DNA from: Cryoendolithus antarcticus
Lineage: Eukaryota; Ascomycota; Dothideomycetes; Cladosporiales; Cladosporiaceae
Length of the DNA: 64,000 nt
Direction of reading: 5' to 3'
NCBI GenBank assembly: GCA_002077065.1
Contig: NAJO01000005.1
Location: forward strand, 434,001-498,000
Part shown: one piece after another, positions 22,153-32,728 of the stretch
Numbering within the stretch: the stretch's first letter is position 1
Layout: the number at the start of each line of letters is the position of its first letter
The notes under the pieces: model-generated
What the model was told of the DNA's origin: nothing
Databases searched by the model: none
Seen by the model: only the letters and a program-made list of their open reading frames with translations
Made by a program: the position numbers and the translations under genes

Positions 22153-22815
22153 ATGCGCGCCTCCATCCTCTTCGTAGCGCCCTTCGTGGCCGCGGCCTAC
22201 GCACAAACCACTGCGAGCGAGAACGCGACTGTAAGACCAGCACCTCAATTCAATGCGCGCAGTCCAGCTGACCCCTCACAGGCCACCTCATCAACAACAG
22301 CTCCATACACCAATGGCTTCACCAGCTACCTCACCGAGACCAACTCCCTCGGCGTCGTGACCGGCATGCCCTCAGTCGAGACCGCGCAATCCAGCAACCC
22401 GGCTGTCGCAACCATTCCTGCAGGCCTGACCGAAGTCCCTGTGATCGCGTCAGTCCCCGCTGGTCTCCCTCCAGGGACTACCTGGATCGTCCGCGGCAGT
22501 AACGCGTCGATGTCGAGCTTCGAGGTGTCGGTCGGCAGCTCAACGACTGTGGTCATTGATGGCGGCAACGCGGTCGCGACGAGCGCGTCCGTCGCAACGG
22601 CGACTGGAAGTGATACTGTGCTCGCTACTGCGACTGGTGGGTCCAGTGGATCGGCGGCATCTTCGGGTGCATCTGTTACCAACGGCGGGTCGGGTGGAGC
22701 CAGTGCTACAAGCGCAGCTGCCAGTGCCTCCAGCTCAGCGTCGGCAGCGGACAACGTGAAGGCGGCTGCCGCAGGTGTACTCGGTTTCGGCGCTTTGGTG
22801 GCTGCTTTCTTGTAG
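22153..22815 (+). CDS. Secreted Ser/Ala-rich protein, probably GPI-anchored
   Basis: Two exons, 22153-22230 and 22282-22815, about 203 residues. The 51-bp intron (GTAAGA ... GCTGACCCCTCACAG) is stop-free and in frame, but has full splice signals. The N-terminus MRASILFVAPFVAAAYAQ is a signal peptide with cleavage after AYA. The middle is Thr/Ser/Val/Ala-rich, with one less biased core (GLPPGTTWIVRGSNASMSSF) and possible N-glycosylation sites. The C-terminus ends in a hydrophobic segment (VKAAAAGVLGFGALVAAFL) after small residues, the signature of GPI attachment. It is probably a cell-wall or plasma-membrane surface protein; no enzymatic domain is visible. Confidence 0.85.
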   Translation: MRASILFVAPFVAAAYAQTTASENATVRPAPQFNARSPADPSQATSSTTAPYTNGFTSYLTETNSLGVVTGMPSVETAQSSNPAVATIPAGLTEVPVIASVPAGLPPGTTWIVRGSNASMSSFEVSVGSSTTVVIDGGNAVATSASVATATGSDTVLATATGGSSGSAASSGASVTNGGSGGASATSAAASASSSASAADNVKAAAAGVLGFGALVAAFL

Positions 22816-23207
22816 GCGTAGGAAAGACTCTCGGAAGGGTACGAACAGGGAACAAAAGTAAGGACGAAATTGGAGCTAGCACAGTCGCAGCCGTGCATTG
22901 GAGGAGTAGGGGTTTGGATGCTTGACCCGGCTTCTACTGGCGTTCATCCGGTTGTGTACACTATACCCATATCGGGTTCGGGTGTAGGTAGTAGACTCAC
23001 GTAATATCTCATTATATCGCCATTGCATTACAACTCTCACACAACGGAGAAAATCACGATCTCGCACGTACAACTTGTGTTGTCGTGCTAGACGCAAGGC
23101 AGCACCACGCTGCTGCACGAAGCCGTAAGCGACTGCAACCTCACTCTATCTCCATTTGTGACCACACCACAGACAACAAGACTGGAGAACGTTACAATAC
23201 CGTCAAC
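22816..23207. other. Intergenic region upstream of DPP3
   Basis: About 390 bp. The DPP3 frame is open back to 23085 but without an ATG that improves the N-terminus. Nothing else seen. Confidence 0.35.
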
Positions 23208-25592
23208 ATGATCGAAAACGCCATGGACCAGACGACACTCAAGCAATACCTTGCCGACGATCCACCTACAGTTGTACAGCTCTCTATAAAGCCTCATTTC
23301 GAAGCCCTTAACACGAAGGAGCAGAAGTATGCTCACTATATTTCTCGTGGCTCGCTCTCAGGCACGAGGATCAATCTTAGACAAGTCTCGGCCGAGAGCG
23401 AGTCGATCTACGACTTCATCATCGCTCTGCACAAGAGCTGCAATGGTGAGTAGCGTTACCAGTCCGTCCACGCACTACTTCACCTGACTATACTCAAAGG
23501 CGACTACAAGCAACTGCAAACATCCGCGAAGCTGTCAGACGAAGACATCCGCCACTATCTCAGCTATGCCGCCCAGTTCCTAGGCAACTGCGGCAACTAC
23601 AAGTCTTTCGGCGACTCCAAGTTCATTCCCCGTCTGCCCAAGGAAAGCTTCGCCACTCTCGCCAAAACTTCCTCGGGAACCGAGAAACTCTACGACTCCT
23701 TCAAGAACGATCTCTACGAATCTAGCATCTCGCGCATGCATCTGGGCTTCCCAGACAAGGGCCATGTTTCAACTTACTACCCGGACTCGCCAGATGTTAC
23801 CACAGAAGAGATCAACGCCACCGCCGAGTTTCTGAAGGAGAAGAAACTCCTGCCTGAGAATACACGACTGCGCAAGACTTCGTCTGGAGACTTCGAAGTG
23901 CTCATCGCCTCTGCTGTCACTGATCCTAAAGTTCGAGACGTCAAAGACTCCGAATGGACTCTACCCGCCCCCTTGGAGGGCAAGAAGCTCAAGTTGGTCT
24001 TCGGCGACCACCAAGTCGAGATGGGCAAGATCGCCGAGAACCTCGCTAAGGCTCAGGAGTTCGCTTTGAATGACGAGGAGAGGGCTATGCAGGGCGAGTA
24101 TGTCAAGGCTTTCCACGATGGCTCGATGGAGGCGCACAAACAGAGTCAGAGGCATTGGGTAAAAGACATGGGACCAATGGTGGAGGCGAACGTAGGTTTC
24201 ATTGAAACGTACAGAGATCCCAGTGGATTGAGAGGGGAGTGGGAGGGGTGAGTAGTAGTGGTGGGTGGAACTGAGCTCGCGCTGACCGGTTACAGGCTGG
24301 TAGCTATGGTGAACAAGGAACGGACGAAGGCTTTCGCCACGCTCGTCGAAAGTGCGCCGAGCCAGATCCCCAAGCTTCCATGGAGCAAGGACTTCGAGAA
24401 GGACAAGTTTTTGAGCCCGGACTTCAGCTCGCTGGAGGTGTTGACTTTTGCTGGGGCTGGCATACCTGCTGGAAGTATGCTTGGCATGGTTTCCAGACTT
24501 CATCGAAGCGTGAGACTGACTTGAGTATAGTCAACATCCCCAACTATGACGACATCCGTCAAGACTACGGCTTCAAGAACGTCTCACTCGGGAATGTCCT
24601 CTCCGCCGCTGCGCCCAAGGAGAAGATCCCTTTCATCAAAGACAGCGATCAAGATGTCTTCGATCAGTACAAGGACGGCGCCTTTGAGGTTCAAGTAGGC
24701 TTACATGAACTGCTAGGCCATGGTTGCGGTAAGCTCCTCCAGGAGACAGCCCCTGGTAAGCATAATTTCGATGTTCAGAACCCTCCCGTCAGTCCAGTGG
24801 ACGGCAAGCCAATTTCGACTTGGTATAAGCCAGGCGAGACCTGGGGTTCGGTCTTCGGCGGAATGGGACCGAGTTATGAGGAGTGCAGAGCGGAGTGTGT
24901 CGCCATGAGCCTGTGTCCCTTGTATGACATACTCGAGATCTTCGGGTTCGGCAATGGGAAGGAGGTAAGTGCCTGGGAGCATGCATGAGTATGGAAGATG
25001 GGACTGACCATTGCAGGACCTCAACGGCGTGGCTGGAGACGTGATGTATGTCTGCTATTTGCAAATGGCAAGAGCAGGTATTGCGGCGTTGCAATTCTGG
25101 GATCCTAACGCGCGGAAATGGGTAAGTACTATGATCTCTCTCGCAGATCCGCTGGAGACGTACTGACGATGACTTCAGGGACAAGCCCACATGCAGGCCC
25201 GCTATGCCATCCTCCAAGTCTTCCTTTCCGCCGGCAAGGAGTTCTGCGAGCTCCAACACAAGTCCGACGACCTCTCAGACCTCACGATCCACCTTGATCG
25301 CACCAAGATCGAGACTCACGGCCGCCCAGCCGTCAACAAGTTCCTTCAGAAGCTGCACGTCTACAAAGCCACAGCAGATCTGAAGAATGGGAGGGAGCTG
25401 TACGAGGGCGTCACGCACGTAGGAGAGTGGTGGGCGGAGAAGCTGAGGCCGGAGGTACTGAGGCAGGCGAAGCCGAGGAAAGTATTTGTACAGGCCAACA
25501 CTTTCTTGGTTGGGGAGAAGGTTGAGTTGAGGGAGTATGAGGCGTCGCCTCAAGGGTTGATCAGGAGCTTTGTGGAAAGGGAGTATGTCTAA
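23208..25592 (+). CDS. DPP3: Dipeptidyl peptidase III (M49 zinc metallopeptidase)
   Basis: Cytosolic zinc exopeptidase that removes dipeptides from the N-terminus of short peptides. Six exons: 23208-23445, 23500-24247, 24296-24474, 24531-24964, 25017-25121 and 25179-25592, giving 705 residues with consistent phases. The zinc motif HELLGH is at about H447-H452, and the second family motif EECRAE follows at about residues 505-510. N-terminal [21 protein letters not shown] and [14 protein letters not shown] are family-typical, as is the [14 protein letters not shown] junction made by splicing. The ATG at 23223 ([10 protein letters not shown]) is an equally good start. All active-site residues I can check are present. 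Confidence 0.95.
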
Positions 25593-25964
25593 ATGCTCGA
25601 GAGAGGAACGGGCAGCTGTCTTCAACGGCTTAACGATGAAACGTTGTTGAGGCGTAGACCTTCTTCAAAGCGATCGAAGTCCCTTTGCTATCATCAGCTG
25701 CACTGCGGGTCCACCATGGCCTCCACATTGGTGAGGACTAGTCACCTTAGAGTCGTTGGCTCAATCATGCCTCGATCGTGATGAGTGTACACATATCGTC
25801 CGTGCACGATCGACATCACACGACTTCGACAACGCCGATGCTGGCCGTTTGGAGAGGCAAGAACGTCGCATTCGCTTGTCGTTGTTTCTACCTACACACT
25901 GTGACGATGTCCGTGTCCCTCTCTTGAACTGTACTCAACTATACCACAGCATCGCACAGCCATC
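25593..25964. other. Intergenic region between DPP3 and the stomatin-like gene
   Basis: About 370 bp holding the 3' end of DPP3 and the promoter of the next gene. Nothing distinctive seen. Confidence 0.35.
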
Positions 25965-27254
25965 ATGGCCTCGCTTGTGCCCACCGCCCGCACGCAGCTG
26001 TCCCGCCGCTCCATCGCCGCTATACATAACTCCCGCCATGCTCTCCTCCCACTTGCTGCGCAACGACTCCCTAGCAATGCTTTCTCAACGACCTCCTCAC
26101 CTGGACTCCCATCACCTGGGGAGTCGATGTTTCGCAGCTCATCCACCGTTGGCAGTCCGCCCGGCTCCTCCTCCCCAAGCGCCTACTTCCAGCGCTCCTC
26201 CCTCCCCGCAAACACGATAGTCAAATTCGTCCCTCAACAGACGGCATGGATAGTGGAGCGAATGGGCAAGTTCAACCGAGTGCTGGACCCGGGACTGGCA
26301 CTACTCGTACCCGTGATCGACCGCATAGCCTACGTCAAAAGCCTCAAAGAGAACGCCATGGAGATTCCTAGTCAGAGTGCCATCACAGCCGACAATGTCA
26401 CTCTCGAGTTGGACGGAGTCCTATATACGCGAGTCTTCGACCCCTTCAAAGCCAGCTACGGCGTCGAAGACGCCGACTACGCCATCTCCCAACTCGCGCA
26501 AACCACCATGCGCTCCGAGATAGGCCAGCTAACGCTCGATCACGTGCTCAAGGAGCGCGCTGCACTGAATACGAACATCACGCAAGCCATCAATGAGGCG
26601 GCCGCAGACTGGGGCGTGCGATGTCTGAGATACGAAATCCGGGATATTCATGCCCCAGGGCCGGTGGTGGAAGCTATGCACAGGCAAGTGACGGCGGAGC
26701 GGAGCAAGAGGGCTGAGATCCTGGAGTCTGAAGGGCAGAGGCAGAGCGCGATCAATATTGCCGAGGGAAGGAAGCAGAGTGTGATTCTGGCTTCTGAGGC
26801 GCTGAAGGCGGAGCAGATCAATACGGCGAGTGGTGAGGCGGAGGCTATACTGCTGAAGGCTACGGCTACGAGTCGCGGAATTGATGCTGTGGCGAGGTCG
26901 ATTGCTGAGGGCAAGGAGAGCGCGCAGGGAGCTGTGAGCCTGAGTGTAGCGGAGAAGTATGTGGAGGCTTTTGGCCGGTTGGCGAAGGAGGGGACTGCTG
27001 TTGTGGTGCCTGGTAATGTTGGTGATATTGGGGGCATGATCGCGACGGCTATGTCGGTTTATGGGAGTGTGGGACGAGCGCAGGCGAAGACTATGAGCAA
27101 GGACCTGATCACTGGACCGGAGGAGGGCAGCAAGCCAGAGACGCCTAATCAGGCTGAGAGAAGGGAGGTAGGGGAGGCGAACAGTCAGTTGAAGAAGGAG
27201 GATGTCGCGAGAAGTGTGCTGGAGAGCTTTGATCGGACGCAGCAACGGCATTGA
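25965..27254 (+). CDS. Mitochondrial stomatin-like protein (SPFH/band 7, SLP-2 type)
   Basis: Single exon, 429 residues. The N-terminus (MASLVPTARTQLSRRSIAAI ...) is rich in Arg, Ser and Ala with few acids, a mitochondrial targeting sequence. The SPFH domain runs from about residue 80 to 270: NTIVKFVPQQTAWIVERMGK, VLDPGLALLVPVIDRIAYV, EIPSQSAITADNVTLELDGV, TTMRSEIGQLTLD and ERAALNTNITQAINEAA. A coiled-coil stretch (KRAEILESEGQRQSAINIAEG) follows. SLP-2 proteins scaffold cardiolipin-rich inner-membrane domains and bind prohibitins and proteases. Convergent with the CK2-beta gene, 195 bp apart. Confidence 0.94.
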   Translation: MASLVPTARTQLSRRSIAAIHNSRHALLPLAAQRLPSNAFSTTSSPGLPSPGESMFRSSSTVGSPPGSSSPSAYFQRSSLPANTIVKFVPQQTAWIVERMGKFNRVLDPGLALLVPVIDRIAYVKSLKENAMEIPSQSAITADNVTLELDGVLYTRVFDPFKASYGVEDADYAISQLAQTTMRSEIGQLTLDHVLKERAALNTNITQAINEAAADWGVRCLRYEIRDIHAPGPVVEAMHRQVTAERSKRAEILESEGQRQSAINIAEGRKQSVILASEALKAEQINTASGEAEAILLKATATSRGIDAVARSIAEGKESAQGAVSLSVAEKYVEAFGRLAKEGTAVVVPGNVGDIGGMIATAMSVYGSVGRAQAKTMSKDLITGPEEGSKPETPNQAERREVGEANSQLKKEDVARSVLESFDRTQQRH

Positions 27255-27449
27255 GGAAAGGTGAACAGATTGTACGATTGCTGACAGCAGCTCGGCGGGC
27301 GAGCGAACGGGAGGTGTGCCTTGGGTATCTCATTCGAGCAAAAGTCAGCGTAACGGCCTTTCGCTGCCTCGCCTCGCCACTCAGCTCATAGCGAGGCGCT
27401 TCTGTACTTTAGACAACACTCCAATACCCCTTTGGTACTGTTTCGGTCA

Positions 27450-28696
27450 TCAGTGAACTGCCGCCACCGCCCCACCACCTTCGAACATGTCATCGATTCC
27501 ATCCTGCCCCTCCCCAACCTCATCATCCTCACTCTCCTCCTCTCCCTCCCCTTCTTCGCCCTCCTCGAAACCAGCCTCCACGCCCTTGACCCTCAACCTC
27601 TCCTTCATCTCCTCCCTCCGCTCCTCCTGCCACCGCATCAAAGCCGCACTCGCATGCACCCTGAAGCCATACAATCTCGGCTCGTACCTTCGTTGCGTCT
27701 TCGGTGGCAGTAAAGCAGGGTAGACTTGGAACAGGATGTTGTGGAACGAGGTCCCGAAGTAAGCGCCGTCTATGGAGTTATGCCGAGAGGATTTTGGGTT
27801 GTAGATGTCCTCGCACTTGGGACAGTAGAGTTTCACGTTCGAGTGACTTGGGGTGTCGTGCTGGCCCATGGGGAGAAGGTGTTGCGAGGAGCAGATTACG
27901 CGTGGGCAGCGGCCGAAGACGCCTTGTTTGTACTTTTCCATCTGCAGTCAATGTCAGTATGCGATGCTCAGTAAGAGCACTATCAGGGAAGAAAGGGCAA
28001 TTCACCATCTTCGCCAGACCCCTAGTCGTGACGATGTATCTGGCATGCACTAACCCATACAGATGCCTGGCGCTCTTCTCAATCTGCTCGCGCATGTCGT
28101 CGTCGACCTCAATGTCAAAGACATCGGTCACGAGATCGAGGGCGTATTGGTAGTACTGGACCTCGGTGTTCAGGCCCGTGAGGTTAAAGCGGTCGGTGAG
28201 GTAGTCTTCGTCGATTTCGCAGAAGTACTCGTTGCCACGGGCTGCGATAAACTGGAGGGTAGATTTAGTAAATGGGTCGTATACGGTGATGTTTGCGTGG
28301 TGGTTCGTGGAAGTCATGATCGCAGGAGGACGATACAAGAGAGATGGAGGCTACATGCTGCGTAGACTTTGCGCATGTGAAGCACACAAGTAGAATCGAT
28401 CACAGAGCAGAATATGTATCAAGCTCATGCATCCCGTCGTGTACGACCGTCTTGTTGACCAGTGGATGGGCGCACTACGCCAAATCGCACTTGCTGCCTC
28501 ATCATGCGACACTGACAGATGCTTCTCGAGGGACAAGAAGCGACGGCGCAGCAATCGGACCACCCCAAACACTCGCGAGGAAATGCCTTCGCCGCTCTTG
28601 CTATGATGTTGGCAATGAAGGAAATCGCGAATTACTCACCCAGTCTCGCCAGTAACTCGTGTAATCACTGTCCGTGTCCGAGGCAAAATCGTCCAT
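27450..28696 (-). CDS. CKB1: Casein kinase II regulatory (beta) subunit
   Basis: Regulatory subunit that dimerises through a zinc finger and docks the CK2 catalytic subunits. Exons: 28696-28640, 28251-28006 and 27941-27450, giving 264 residues. The short first exon encodes MDDFASDTDSDYTSYWRDW, which matches the conserved N-terminus and joins to FIAARGNEYFCEIDEDYL. The acidic groove region (DVFDIEVDDDM) and the zinc finger C113-x4-C118-x22-C141-x2-C144 are complete. KSSRHNSIDGAYFGTSFHN is the dimer-contact region. The tail is strongly acidic (EEGEEGEGEEESEDDE). The first intron is long for this window (388 bp) and contains in-frame ATGs at 28317 and upstream, which could give an alternative N-terminus; the conserved first exon is preferred. 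Confidence 0.94.
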
Positions 28697-29659
28697 CTTC
28701 GCACGCCTCACCACCGGAGGCCAATGACAGGGTTGTCGGTCAGTCACGGAACGATTGGAATGATATGACTGTTCAAAAGGGATTAGGTGCTGTGTTAAAG
28801 GTGTGTTTGGGACGAAGTGGAGTGAGGTTGTGAACGTCGAATCACAAGGCGGCGTTGAATGGCCTCATATCGAGTAAGGTAGGGTTGGACAATCAGCAAA
28901 TCACTACGAGTCTGGAGTACGACACATGCCCTCGAGACAGTAACCCCTACAATCAAGCACTACGGAGACGAGATCAGGACGCAAATACACGTAAACACAG
29001 AGTGACAAGACCACGGCAAAGGCCGTATGCTACCGATTCTCTCAACCTTATCGTACCCGCCTTCTGCGACACTATCGCCTATGAGCCCAATACGCTATGC
29101 TGAACAACCCGGTCCATCCATTCCCCGGAGATACATTTGTGCTCGGCGCTCTCGCTTTCCTGCTTTGCCATGTTTGCCACCCAGGACGCTAGGAAAGTCC
29201 AATACCCATGATTCCCATTAACATATCCCATCATTGCGAAAGAAAAACGCTATTTCTGCCCTCGCGGACTACTGTATACTGCTTGCCTCTCGTGTATCAA
29301 AACTTTTGCTATTGTGCGTGGCTGTGCGGGCATGCCAGCGCACAACATATGTCTTGCGGCGGAAGGCTGTGGTGTTGCTAGAGCTGCTGGTGTGCGATGG
29401 TGATCTCATCCTGGAAGCCATCCCTATGGGCTGTGACAGTGGACACGGCATGATGCTGTAGGATCGCTATCACTGCTGGCCGACTGTCTGGCCGGGTCTA
29501 GTGCATGCTGATGGGGAGGCTTGTCGATGTCAAATAACGAGTCCAGGAAAGTCGTGCCAATCCAAGTCCGCTGTTCCGTCCCCGATAACAGTCATGCGTT
29601 GGTAAGATACCCTATCCCGACGCTGCGAAATCGACCCTTCTAGTGGTTTCCAAGGCTGC
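28697..29659. other. Intergenic region between CK2-beta and the large unknown gene
   Basis: About 960 bp. Short frames only; none resembles a known protein. It should hold the CK2-beta promoter and the 3' end of the next minus-strand gene. Confidence 0.4.
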
Positions 29660-32600
29660 TCATCCGAAAGGCTCGTCATGATCCGTAGCCGCCTCTGCTC
29701 TCCTTGACTGTCTCCCAGCGGGGTCATAGAAGATCCGCCCGAAAGGCCCATCATCATCGTCGACATCGTCATCATCGGACATGTCATCCCCAGTCTCGAT
29801 ACCCGACCGTCGTCGGGGACTAGTGTACAATCCTTCCTTCTCGCGCATTGCTTCTTTCACCTGCCGTTTCAGCTTATTGACGTATGGAACAATGTGTCGC
29901 AACGTGCCGGTGTCGAATGGGACTTTCTTGGACTGCACTGGTTGGAGAGCAGTTGGATCGGAAACACTGCGTCGATACTGCAAGGCCTCGATCACAGAGC
30001 GTGCTACAGCCTCAGAGTCCTTGCGAGGTCTGGCGAGCAGGGCTTGGAGTGGTGTGTTTGGCTCTTCGAATGAGAACCCGGAGGTGCCGTTGCCGTTGCT
30101 TGCGAGAGCGGGCGAGGCGGCTCGGATGGATTGAGTCCTAGCGCGCACAGTCTGAACAGCTTCGCGGACTGGCTCATCGAAAGCATCGTAGTCGAAGCCT
30201 GGTGAGGAGGGCGGCGAGCGTCGTGGCTCGAGCGTGTCCTCCTCGCTCTCTTGATCCGCAAGCGCGATCATGGCGTCAACCTCGCTCCAAGCCTGTGCAT
30301 GTCTGCCAGTCAGCATTTCCAGTGCCACAGCTCTCACTCGTAGCTCTTTCAACTCTTCAATCAGCAGTCCCCATTCGCGCAGTAAGCCGATGTTTGCAAC
30401 GACATTATTCTGCTGTTCGCGTATAGACTTCGGCACGAACATCTCATGGCCGCTGTCCACTCGCTTCTCCTCAAGCTCAGCGGCTCCCATCAGCTCTGGT
30501 AGATCTTCCTCGAAGTCAAAGTCCTCGTTCCAATCCTCTGTGACAGCTTTGCTGCCTACACCCCAGGTGCCGAACTTGTTAGCAGTAGCATTACTGCGCT
30601 TACCATCGACATCTGGGACCACCGGCACACTGTGACTGCGTGCATGCATGGCGCTGGGAGCACGTCGGCCCTGTTGTCGGCTGCCCCTGGATTCGGGATC
30701 TTTCTTACCGTGTACCGTCTTTGGTCGAGGTGGTGTATGGTTCTGGCTTGGGCTCGGCTGTGCTTCCGACCAGTCAAAGATCGTAGTGGTTCTGTCAGTT
30801 GCGCCATTGCGCTGTGGAGTTGAAGTCACAGAGCTTGAGTTGTGCGGTTTCGTCAACGTCCCAAGGCGGAAGGGCAAGCTCCGTTGTGTAGGAAGGAATT
30901 CTTCCTGCGCTCTATCCAGGGTACCAGGCTGATCTGCTGCAGCGGCTGGCGACGATGTGTAATTCTCAGGCACGTCCCAGTCAATCTCCTCGACGTCGGC
31001 TACCTCGTGCACCGCTGGCGGCGACGATGAGAAGACGTTGTACGCAACAGCACTAAGGTGCGGTGAAGATGCCAGCCTCCTCTCATTCATAGACCGCCTG
31101 GGCGTGGATGTGCTCTCCTCCTCTTCGATCGTACTGTAGCGGTGCGGTTCCCCACCCTCTGCGGCTCGCGCCTGACTGGAGTTCAAGAAGTCCTTCAGCT
31201 TCGTGCTCCGACCTGAGGAGAAGTTCGGCGGGCTCTCGTCAAAGATCGTCTCGATCAGCGGTCCTCTCTTACCGCCACTGCTCTGCGTCGTGCGCGTGGG
31301 GAACGAATCAAAGAAGTTATCGCTTTGGTAGTCTGTGCTGGCGTCGCCTATTGACTTATACTCGTTGTCAGAGCTGGCGGTCGTGATCTCAGACGTTGCT
31401 GCGGATAATCGAGGTGGACGTTGCGCCGCTGACGTTTCGGTCGCCGAGGGCAACCTCCGTTGCGCTAGTGGTGACGAGAGGGAATGGTTTGGTGATGTAC
31501 CGTCCATGTACGGCGATGCTGCTGGTGATGTCAATACTTCAGCTCCGAGGTTCAGCTGGATCTCCTGCGGCGCAGTCGCTTCACTTGCGCGCGTTGCGCT
31601 GGAAGCAGCGTACAAGCTTGGCGACGAAACTGTTGATGTGTCAACTTCTCGTCGCTTCACCGGTCGATCTGATTCGACTCGGGACGTGCTCAGAGCGCTA
31701 CCCATCGTGTGCTGTGGTGCAGACACGACACGGCGATTGTTGGTGCGCGCAAGCTTGCCATGTGGCAGACGTGACTTGCTGGGGTTTGGACGTTTCCATA
31801 GCGGAGAAGGTCCAGTAGAAAGTAAATCTCCAATGGAGAAGGATCGTCTCGGTTCGGAGGGCGTATTTGCGGCAGCAACTGCGACAAAGCTGGGCGTACC
31901 TGCTCCGAAGTCAAAGTCGAAGGCCAGCGCACCATCTGTTTCAAGCTCTGCTCGTCCAACGGAATGCTCAGCGGAGACCAGCGTTGGGACATAGCGACGG
32001 TCTGGGTATATCCGCCGAATGGGATTCGGGATGCCAGTCGATGCGCGTCTCATGAATGAAGTAGGTATGTCTGCTACTTTTGGCGTGAAGTAATGCCGCC
32101 ACTGCGTACTGTCGGTCCGATCGTGGCCTGGCTTCGGCTCATTCTCCGCGATTGGCAAGGACTGCTCCTGAAATGTGGCCGATCTCTGATGGCTTGTGGC
32201 CGGACGTCGAAAATTAGGGACCGGGATCTTCGAGCCGGACGATAGTGCGGCTGAACTGGCGATACTCCTGGTGGAAGCCGAGCGCTTGACAAGCCTGTTC
32301 CGCGCTTGAGAAGGCGGCGTCTCATCCTGTAGCATCGGCGTTGTCGAACCCGCGTAGGAAAAGTGTCGCGTGCCATGGTTAGGTGCTAACACACCGGACG
32401 CAGGACGTGAACTGGGCGGACGACTCGACTCTCGCGAAGTTGATATGTTGGTGGAAAAGCGCCTTAGCCAGCTTGAATGTGTAGTGCCTGGTGTGCTTGT
32501 CCGGGAATGCTCTGTGTCTTCCCGCCGTAGTCGACGATCTCCACTCATACTGCCCACTGTGTTCCCGCTTTCCCGTACGCCTGTGTCAAAGGTCTTTCTT

Positions 32601-32728
32601 ATTAGGGACTTGGCATTTTCAGAGTGAGACCGAGAGAACGGTGGCGCGTCGGGGTAGCTGCGCAGGTGTTCCGGTGTGCTGAAGGAGAATGCAAAGGTGG
32701 AGGGCGGGAGTGTTGCCGTCACGCTCAT
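29660..32728 (-). CDS. Large Ser/Pro-rich protein of unknown function with acidic Trp motifs
   Basis: One exon of about 1,022 residues from the ATG at 32728. The frame is open to 32857 but that upstream end starts with GTG, so it is not used. The N-terminus (MSVTATLPPSTFAFSFSTPE, SYPDAPPFSRSHSENAKSL) looks ordered and conserved. The bulk is disordered: Ser/Thr/Pro/Arg-rich with many S/TP and RxxS sites. In the last third are acidic tryptophan motifs (EEIDWDVPENY and EDWNEDFDFEEDLPEL), then a predicted helical block (IREQQNNVVANIGLLREW, LLIEELKELRVRAVALEML). The end is a run of Asp (DDMSDDDDVDDDDGPFG). I do not recognise the family with confidence. The layout suggests a phosphorylated scaffold, possibly cytoskeletal or cell-cycle related, but that is only inference. 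Confidence 0.8.
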   Translation of the reverse strand: MSVTATLPPSTFAFSFSTPEHLRSYPDAPPFSRSHSENAKSLIRKTFDTGVRESGNTVGSMSGDRRLRREDTEHSRTSTPGTTHSSWLRRFSTNISTSRESSRPPSSRPASGVLAPNHGTRHFSYAGSTTPMLQDETPPSQARNRLVKRSASTRSIASSAALSSGSKIPVPNFRRPATSHQRSATFQEQSLPIAENEPKPGHDRTDSTQWRHYFTPKVADIPTSFMRRASTGIPNPIRRIYPDRRYVPTLVSAEHSVGRAELETDGALAFDFDFGAGTPSFVAVAAANTPSEPRRSFSIGDLLSTGPSPLWKRPNPSKSRLPHGKLARTNNRRVVSAPQHTMGSALSTSRVESDRPVKRREVDTSTVSSPSLYAASSATRASEATAPQEIQLNLGAEVLTSPAASPYMDGTSPNHSLSSPLAQRRLPSATETSAAQRPPRLSAATSEITTASSDNEYKSIGDASTDYQSDNFFDSFPTRTTQSSGGKRGPLIETIFDESPPNFSSGRSTKLKDFLNSSQARAAEGGEPHRYSTIEEEESTSTPRRSMNERRLASSPHLSAVAYNVFSSSPPAVHEVADVEEIDWDVPENYTSSPAAAADQPGTLDRAQEEFLPTQRSLPFRLGTLTKPHNSSSVTSTPQRNGATDRTTTIFDWSEAQPSPSQNHTPPRPKTVHGKKDPESRGSRQQGRRAPSAMHARSHSVPVVPDVDGKRSNATANKFGTWGVGSKAVTEDWNEDFDFEEDLPELMGAAELEEKRVDSGHEMFVPKSIREQQNNVVANIGLLREWGLLIEELKELRVRAVALEMLTGRHAQAWSEVDAMIALADQESEEDTLEPRRSPPSSPGFDYDAFDEPVREAVQTVRARTQSIRAASPALASNGNGTSGFSFEEPNTPLQALLARPRKDSEAVARSVIEALQYRRSVSDPTALQPVQSKKVPFDTGTLRHIVPYVNKLKRQVKEAMREKEGLYTSPRRRSGIETGDDMSDDDDVDDDDGPFGRIFYDPAGRQSRRAEAATDHDEPFG

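Noticed and set aside
17706..22815. Possible metabolic gene cluster around INO1, the FAD oxidoreductase and the GPI protein
   Set aside because: No synthase, transporter or cluster regulator is present and the genes have unrelated housekeeping-like roles; adjacency looks incidental.
26529..27251. 240-codon minus-strand frame
   Set aside because: Antisense to the SPFH gene; the sense frame has unmistakable family motifs.
31335..31994. 219-codon plus-strand frame
   Set aside because: Antisense to the large Ser-rich gene, whose 1,022-codon frame is far longer.
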